This document shows positions 57,562 to 64,000 of a stretch of DNA of 64,000 bases, piece after piece. The notes under the pieces are model-generated. The model made no database searches. It worked only from the letters and a program-made list of their open reading frames with translations, and was not told the origin of the DNA. Position 1 is the first letter of the stretch; every line of letters starts with the position of its first letter. The translations under genes were made by a program, and so were the position numbers. Origin of the DNA: Mytilus californianus (Eukaryota; Mollusca; Bivalvia; Mytilida; Mytilidae); the NCBI RefSeq assembly GCF_021869535.1, contig NW_026262690.1, positions 11,581,501 through 11,645,500 of the forward strand, written 5' to 3'.

Positions 57562-58979
57562 CTACGGAAGCGTATTAGCGCCACACGTTTTTTTTTGTTG
57601 ATATTTCTTCCTATGTTTGCGTTATAACGCAAACCTTTGCGAAATAACGCAAACCTTTGCGTTATAACGCAAACATTTTGATTTTAATTATTCATTAAGT
57701 TTTGAATATTTAATAATAAAAACCTATATATAATATTAAATTTACATTTTATGTTTATTATATAATTTGAAAGCAGTGTTTTGTGAATGTCGGCATTTGC
57801 ATGTCCGTCTGTCATCAAATTTCGGTTGTGATTTAGTTAAGAGAAGAACCATGAACACAAGGCCAAATCATTATAATAAATATGCATAGAAATAAAGGAA
57901 TACTTGAAGTGCAATAATACACAAATTAATAAATGGTTTATGCATCAGAAGATTATATAAATTTAACAAGTAAATAGATATGGTATAGGCAAATTTTGAT
58001 TGAAAGGCCAAGATTTTGAAAATTTTGAATAACGGAAAGTGGTAAACTAGATAAGAACAAAAATAATGTCATACAATTGTGAAACTATAAGTCAAATAGA
58101 CAAAATGATCTTTCTGCTTTAAAATTTATTATTCAGAAAAAAACATTCTTTTTAAATTTTGATGTAAGAAATCGTTTGTTGAAATCTCAGAATATGATCA
58201 AGATTCTTTAAAAAAAGTCATTGAATTTTAATTTCAATCTAGTGAGGTAGCTATTTAAGATGCTTGGGTAGCAATTTGAATGTAGAGAACATTATAATAA
58301 TAAAAAAACATCTTCATCTTATACATTTATGGAAAAAGGGTAGCTTGTTCGAATCTAACCAATCTTACACAATGCTCAAACGAGCGCTTACTTTGGAAGT
58401 ATACTTAAATTCGGCTACACTAGCGGGGTTGATTATTTATTTTCTTCGGTATAACTTCAATTTAATCAATATTCTTTGTAATATATATATATATATATAT
58501 ACATGTATTATCCTGCTCATTATTATCCCATGATGTGTGCTAAACACTCAAGCATTTTACATTGCAATGAGTACAAAGGGTGATAAATTTTAATATATGC
58601 AGCCTCTTCCATTTATAACAGCTGCTTCCTTGGAAACTTAAATAAGAAATAAAATAAAACAAATGTTTGCGTTATTTCGCCAAGGTTTGCGTTATATCGC
58701 AAAGGTTTGCGTTATAACGCAATGGTTTGCGTTATTTCGCAAAGGTTTGCGTTATAACGCAAAAGGTTTGCGTTATAACGCAAAGGTTTGCGTTATTTCG
58801 CAAAGGTTTGCGTTATAACGCAAAGGTTTGCAATATAACGCAAAAGTTTGCGTTATTTCGCAAAGGTTTGCGTTATAACGCAAAAGGTTTGGTTTATAAC
58901 GCAAAGGTTTGCGTTATAACGCAAACATAGGAAGAAATATAAAAAAAAAAAAACGTGTGGCGCTAATACGCTTCCGTAT
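57562..58979. mobile_element. Fold-back element B, copy 2
   Basis: The ends are CTACGGAAGCGTATTAGCGC and its inverse finishing CCGTAT, flanked by AATT (57558-57561 and 58980-58983). The left array is only about 60 bp (57612-57672), the right about 265 bp (58662-58925). The core matches copy 1 by GTCCGTCTGTCAT, GTGATTTAGTTA, AATAATGTCATACAATTGT and TCAAATAGACAAAATGATCT, among others. A (TA)n run lies at about 58480-58500. No transposase. Confidence 0.88.
58662..58925. repeat. 20-bp palindromic minisatellite, right arm of element B2
   Basis: About 13 units of GTTTGCGTTATAACGCAAAG and GTTTGCGTTATTTCGCAAAG. Confidence 0.95.
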
Positions 58980-59139
58980 AATTCCACTATTTTCATATGT
59001 TTTATTACAAAAAATGATAAGTTCTTTGATAGTATTTAAGGAACTCGTTAAAAGCACTGAGAATTAGTACTAGCGGCCGAGATGAAATGATATTTTACGT
59101 GTTTTTTGTGTAGCTTAGGTAACCAATACATAGTGGGAT

Positions 59140-59480
59140 TACACTTACATGTATACATGTATGTTTACACAATTTTGGCTGTTGGATCCCAATTATTGTC
59201 ACATTTACCTATTATGTCTGTTTAGGTTGCTCACCCAGTTTTGTCAATATAACGGAACTATATAAACAACTGTCATACAAGTGGGGGTTTAGCTAGATAT
59301 AAAACCAGTTTAACCCACCATTTTCTTCGGAAAATACCTGTACAAGTCAGGAATATGACAGTTGTTTTTCACTTGTTCCATTGGTTGAAAACGTTTGATT
59401 TTGTCGGTTTGTATGGACTTCCCCTTTTTGAATTTACCTTGGAGTTCGGTATTTTTGTTATACTTTTTTTCGTTTGAACT
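59140..59480 (+). repeat. Dispersed repeat shared with 12775-13105
   Basis: Second copy, followed directly by the short dispersed element at 59470-59530. Confidence 0.8.
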
Positions 59481-59530
59481 CTGATGGATAGTTGTCTCAT
59501 TGGCAATCATACCACATTTCCTTATTATCA
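59470..59530 (-). mobile_element. Mussel-type short dispersed element (fragment)
   Basis: TGATGGATAGTTGTCTCATT then GGCAATCATACCACATTTCC, minus-strand sense. Confidence 0.75.
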
Positions 59531-60029
59531 TATTGAAGAAAAGATCTTCGGGCTAATATCAATAAATTGATGTCAGCGTTTGTTAGATTTTTTTGCCGGG
59601 AATAAATTATATAGGGCAAAGATATCTGTCACAAATCGCCCGATATTCTCACTGTAAAAATTTATACAGAAACAATACAAATAAGACAACACCGCACATC
59701 AAAATATGATGTAAGATAAGTATGTAGGAAAATAGGTATGAATACGGCAAATTACGATTTCAATAAACAATCTGGCCGAACGCAAGAAAATAGAGAGCGC
59801 ATATAAGGAGACTACCACGGGAGGGGGATGAGGATTTGTGAAGGCGAAATTGTCATTTTCTCCTGTTGCTTAGCTGACTTATTTAGGCATAGACACAATT
59901 TATTCTGAATTTGTACATGAAAATTTCCTGTATTTTGAAGGACAGAATATTCATTTTCTTCCTGTCTTGGCCAATTTTATTTATTTTCAATTCGTACAAG
60001 GCCAGGATATTTATTTAAAAAATCCTCCT

Positions 60030-60310
60030 GACGTAGAGTGCATTTGGAAGTATGATCACAGTAAGAAGGCACTAAAGGAACTCCCCATCCACGAAGAAGT
60101 ACAAATTGACAACAAAGAACAAAAATTCTTCACTTTAGTCATAAATTTTAGTATAGAGTTTCCAGTGTGTAACTTAAATATCAAACTGAAAATCAAAGGA
60201 CAACTATTGCTGTTCATATTATATATTTTTTAAAATTAGTGTCTTGATATAAATTTCTGCAGTATAAGTAGAGAATTAATTGTTATCGAAAGCAAAAATA
60301 TGTAATTCAT
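60030..60310 (-). pseudogene. RT remnant fragment
   Basis: Minus-strand pieces: an FVDGE..PLVPSYCDHTSK region equivalent to DGDVPLAPSYGVYIS, plus nucleotide homology to 56930-57070. The 88-codon plus-strand frame here is its shadow. Confidence 0.5.
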
Positions 60311-60619
60311 TGTAGTTATATAACAATCAAGTCGGTGTATGTTACAACGGGTCACCGAGCTGTGCAGTATAACTAACATTTAAAATAATTTAATGTTTGG
60401 GAAATTTCTCGAGCAAAGAAATAAAAAAAAGTAACTATCTAGTTTTACTTAGTTTAGGGATTGATTTGGATACATATTGTACAAAACTTTTTTAAAAAGT
60501 TGAAATATATAAAATCTCTAAAGTTTAATTATTGTAGGTTCTATTTTGATTGAATCCAATTTAATGCTTATACGAATTAAATCATAAAGATCTGCGGCAA
60601 TATTTTTAAATAGATATAA

Positions 60620-60860
60620 AAATAAGGAGATGAGGTATGATTGCGAATGAGACAACTATCCACCAAAGTTCAAATAAAGTGGGTGTAAGCAATTATAGGC
60701 AACCGTACGGCATTCAACAATGAGAAAAACCCATACCGTATAGTCGGCTATAAAAGGTCCCGACATGAAAAATATGAAACAATTCAATTGAGAAAACTAA
60801 CAGCCTAATTTGTAACAAAACAATTAACGAAATACAAATTTTCATAAAAACATATGAAAT
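60620..60860 (+). mobile_element. Mussel-type short dispersed element (long copy)
   Basis: GAGGTATGATTGCGAATGAG, ACAACTATCCACCAAAGTTC, GCAACCGTACGGCATTCAAC, AATGAGAAAAACCCATACCG, GGCTATAAAAGGTCCCGACA. The most extended copy in the window. Confidence 0.8.
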
Positions 60861-60869
60861 AGGTCAAAG

Positions 60870-61800
60870 ACAAGTTCAAAGCGACAAAGGTTCATATCAA
60901 ACTTATAGAAACAGAGATTACGTATAAAGCGGATGCAAAAAAGCTATATTGCAGGAGTCGATTAGAAAACCCAATGGGTAGAACCGTAGAATGAAATGTC
61001 AAAGTAAATTGTGTACATCTCTATAAAATAAATTAATTTAGTCATACAGAGAAACTATTTAAGGACAAAATATCTTTGCATTTCAATGTCGGTATTCCTG
61101 TTGTAAAATGCCTTTTGGTCATCAAAGTATTACGTGCGCATACGCCACTATACAGACCTGCATATTATGAATCAAAATACTATAAAAATAGTTTTACCGA
61201 GAACACCAAAATAAAGACCAGTGAAAGCCTTTAATTCCAACTAAAACCAAAATTGCAGGTAGAATACGTATAATCATAATGATTTTTTTTTCTCGGATAT
61301 GGCCGATTGCATTGAATTAAAGAATCAATGACAGTCTGTACTTAAATCTTAAAACATCGGAAGTATAATGACCTCCTTGTCACTCTGTCGAGTTTTATAC
61401 GGACAATTAACATACCTAACGTTTGACGGACAAGAGTTTGATACAGCACACACTTTGCCCTGTAATTTCGATGAGCTAACTGTGAATATACTATTTTTGC
61501 AACTAGATATCGGTTATTGGATAACCTAGTCACATTCTACCGGGTGACGGATTAACTTTAGTAATTCAATCAATTGAACATCAATATAATTCTTTATTAT
61601 GTAAATTTTAATGTATCAATATTTATTCTATGTAATTTAAATGTCTAACTTAAAGTTTACCTTATGACCTTAAAATCTATTTCCCCTGACAACCAGGTGT
61701 AACAAGATGGCCGATATTATTGATTTAATTTAACTGTTTGATATGTGCAGTTGGAATATTTAAATTTAATTTCTGAAAATTATTTTTGGAGGGATGTATG
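60870..61800. other. No gene seen
   Basis: AT-rich DNA, no array or element recognised. Confidence 0.4.
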
Positions 61801-61807
61801 AAAAGTT

Positions 61808-61935
61808 ATGACAAACAAGAGCCCTCGATCGCAAAATGGAAAACGACCTCGTTTAAAATTGTTGGACCTGAATTTTTCAGACAATGTGAATGAGGTTCTT
61901 TCCAATGGCAGACGACCTCACGGAGGTCTAAGAGG
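61808..61935 (+). CDS. Possible first coding exon, unknown protein
   Basis: ATG at 61808 opens about 42 codons, MTNKSPRSQNGKRPRLKLLD, then LNFSDNVNEVLSNGRRPHGG and LR, followed by a GTAAGA donor at about 61936. The chain is basic with a KRPR nuclear-signal-like start and then hydrophilic. Base use is richer in GC than the surroundings. The downstream exon is not in view. I recognise no family. It could also be chance. Confidence 0.35.
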
Positions 61936-62269
61936 TAAGATTATTTTACACTGCAAGAACATAGCTACTTTTGTGTCAAGTATTGATTGAGTAAAACAGA
62001 ATCACAATAACTTAACCTGTGTAAAAAAAAGAGTATCATTGTAAATAACTGTAAAATTAAACTAAGATACAAGATAAACATTTTTATGCAACTGCAGAGT
62101 TGTATATACTATCATGAATAACTGGACATAATAGGTGGTTTTGTTATTTCATATTTCGTTTTATCTCCATAATAGTTTGTAAAGATGTCACACATTGCCA
62201 GGAAGAAATTTGTTATGATATCATTTAGTGAATTTTATTCGGCACTTCTTGCTTGATCGTCTCGACTAG

Positions 62270-62330
62270 CTATAGACCCATAGCTGCTAGTTGTCTCATT
62301 TGCAATCATACCACATTTCCTTGTATATAT
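62270..62330 (-). mobile_element. Mussel-type short dispersed element (fragment)
   Basis: CTAGTTGTCTCATTTGCAAT then CATACCACATTTCCTTGTA, minus-strand sense. Confidence 0.7.
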
Positions 62331-62479
62331 ACTATTACTGATAATACAGATCATTATTCTTCTCTGATGGGGTCCGCAGGTGGCCTGTTGTAAGGCAAAA
62401 TTTCTGTCCCTATCCAATATACCCTCATCTTCCCGTGGTAGTCCGAATTTCCCCGACCTTCATCCCGGACGGCCTCTGT

Positions 62480-62605
62480 TATAGGAACTACCTATTGTAT
62501 TTATTGTTATAGGAACTACCTATTGTATTTATTGTTAATTTGTTCTCGTCCTGAACATGCATGACATATTTGCCACTGGACGTTAAGCAACCAACAATCA
62601 ATCAA
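62480..62605 (+). mobile_element. SINE 3' tail with short tandem repeats
   Basis: Two copies of a ~32-bp unit (TATAGGAACTACCTATTGTA plus TTTATTGT) precede TTCTCGTCCTGAACATGCAT and GCCACTGGACGTTAAGCAAC, then CAACAATCAATCAAT. I know this ending from bivalve SINEs. The segment TTGTTCTCGTCCTGAAC also occurs inverted near 13785-13805. Confidence 0.6.
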
Positions 62606-62624
62606 TATTCTCTGATGTATTCAT

Positions 62625-62705
62625 TTATCATTTATGTATTATGACTTGTGTTTATTTATCAGTTATGTATTATGACTTGTGTTTATTTATCAGTTATGTA
62701 TTTGC
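62625..62705. repeat. 32-bp tandem repeat, ~2.5 units
   Basis: TTATGTATTATGACTTGTGT followed by TTATTTATCAG, repeated. Confidence 0.9.
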
Positions 62706-63039
62706 ATATATATTTTACATGTCATTGTACTGATGAGCATTATTTGCTTAAAGTATTAAAGAATTGAATAGAGCTGCATGTAAAAAGGAATACCACTATT
62801 AGTATTTTTATTATTACTGAACAATAACAGAAATATAAATTTGAAATAAAATTAAAAACTTGTATTAGCTAACTTATTATTATTCATTAGAGAATAATAT
62901 ACTATTGTACATGAAGTCAGGATTTCATATTCTAATTTATACTATTTATTTAGGATTTAACCTTCTTTAAATTTGATGAAAATGTTTTATACCGTTCCAT
63001 ACAGAGATATTGTTGTTTTGATCATAGCAAGCACAAATT

Positions 63040-63250
63040 CGGTAATTAGTCGCATTTGGTGAAAATCACAATCGGGGAAAAATAGACGGAATTGTAGCTA
63101 CGACAATATAAGGACATATCAACGGTCATTTATGACACAAATATTCCATAACGGTGAACAAATTATGATGGCATCCGTAAAAAATGCGAATGGATGACTT
63201 GAACTTTACCACTAGGAACACTTTGTTTAATAGCTTCCTTATAATCACCA
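63040..63250 (+). repeat. Dispersed repeat shared with 6890-7085
   Basis: Longer copy that continues with ATTCCATAACGGTGAACAAA and TTTAATAGCTTCCTT. Not open. Confidence 0.5.
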
Positions 63251-63553
63251 ACCCTATACCTATAACGAGGTAATTCAGTTGAAACCAGGAAATATGTTGT
63301 TATAGTATGATATTTAGTCAGACAATTTCACTTATGTTTATTAATCATTGTTGGGTGGTAGTTAACATTAGTTTTCAACTACTACAAGAATAGAAAGATC
63401 TAGACAATTTTGTATAGTTTTAACTTTCACTACAATACATTGGCGAAACACAGTCTGAACTTTTTTCCGAGATAAACTAATATGTGACGTGGAAAGAGAG
63501 CGGCATTTTCCCCAACAATAAAACAACCTCCATATATATAACGTTAATTCGTG

Positions 63554-63710
63554 CAGAGGCGGATTCAGGCGGGGGCGTGGCGGTCGTGCGCCCCCCTAAA
63601 ATTTGCAAAGCATGGGTTGTCCTCAGCTTAATAAAGAATATTTCGATAATTTTACCTCAAGAAAATTTAAGTTTGCGTCCCCCTAACCTAAAATCCGGGA
63701 TCCGCCCCTG
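63554..63710. mobile_element. hAT-like MITE with 8-bp target duplication
   Basis: Ends CAGAGGCGGATTCAGG and TCCGCCCCTG (inverted), flanked by AATTCGTG at 63546-63553 and 63711-63718. CAG...CTG termini and an 8-bp duplication define the hAT superfamily. 157 bp, no ORF. Confidence 0.85.
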
Positions 63711-64000
63711 AATTCGTGTACTTTAAAGCCAAACAGACATTTCTGTCAGCTGGATAACCATTTGTTCTACACTCAAGCTACCCATTTGATGATTTGAAAA
63801 CCTGGAGTATGGAAGACCTATACTTCAGTTTAGGAACCGTTACAATCAATTCTAAATATATATGCTTCTTGTTTGTGTGCCAGAAATTCTAGAGATAAAT
63901 CCTGTTGAGTCTTTATTCAGTGCCTTTGAAATTAATAATAATATTAACGATTGTCCTTCAATATTCCAGTTTAATTTGCACCGTCAGATTTCAAGATACG

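Noticed and set aside
59967-60233. 88-codon plus frame beginning MANFIYFQFVQGQDIY
   Set aside because: It covers an RT remnant whose sense is the minus strand, shown by homology to 56930-57070, so it is a shadow frame.

Overview
The window is nuclear DNA of a bivalve mollusc, most likely a mussel (Mytilus or a close relative). The signs are AT-rich sequence, short exons with GT-AG introns, tRNA-derived SINEs, DIRS, LINE and Penelope-type retroelements, pearl-like tandem-repeat elements with (GGAC)n tails, and several repeat families that I recognise from mussel genomes by memory only. There are no bacterial operons, rRNA genes or CRISPR arrays.

Host genes are sparse. Two are well supported, both on the minus strand. 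(1) A two-exon secreted prohormone: signal-peptide exon 19945-19887 and main exon 16777-16195. It encodes a 213-residue precursor with RR sites that ends in a peptide with a C-terminal Gly amidation signal. (2) A PNPLA4-like patatin phospholipase: exons 44319-44133, 41423-41193 and 40109-39762, with the Gly-rich loop, GASAG nucleophile elbow and DGG catalytic Asp. Two weaker exon candidates lie at about 24952-25168 and 61808-61935.

The rest is mobile and tandem DNA. 1-2060: a ~1 kb two-part higher-order repeat. 2181-2888: a Penelope GIY-YIG remnant between inverted repeats that carry a hammerhead-like motif. 4724-5200: a reverse-transcriptase (RT) remnant. 5564-8258: fold-back element A. 11586-12355: an RT remnant split by a MITE. 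13830-15624: fold-back element B, copy 1. 16895-17896: a pearl-like array inside the prohormone intron. 20960-24905 and 29890-32157: an old direct duplication whose copies flank a broken DIRS retrotransposon (25543-29655). 33370-37905: pearl-like arrays, a hammerhead-bearing repeat and a duplicated RT fragment. 38580-38969: a TTAA-flanked MITE. 46333-53140: a LINE split by fold-back element C (48349-52315). 53190-54650: a second LINE remnant. 56500-57305 and 60030-60310: RT remnants. 57562-58979: fold-back element B, copy 2. 63554-63710: a hAT-like MITE with an 8-bp target duplication.

The most interesting pattern is that three fold-back elements, unrelated in sequence, have arms built from tandem units of 20 or 21 bp. 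One family is present as two full copies with matching ends flanked by AATT. Another has arms about 99% identical and sits inside a LINE reading frame. The best candidate for an undescribed gene product is the amidated peptide at the end of the prohormone.
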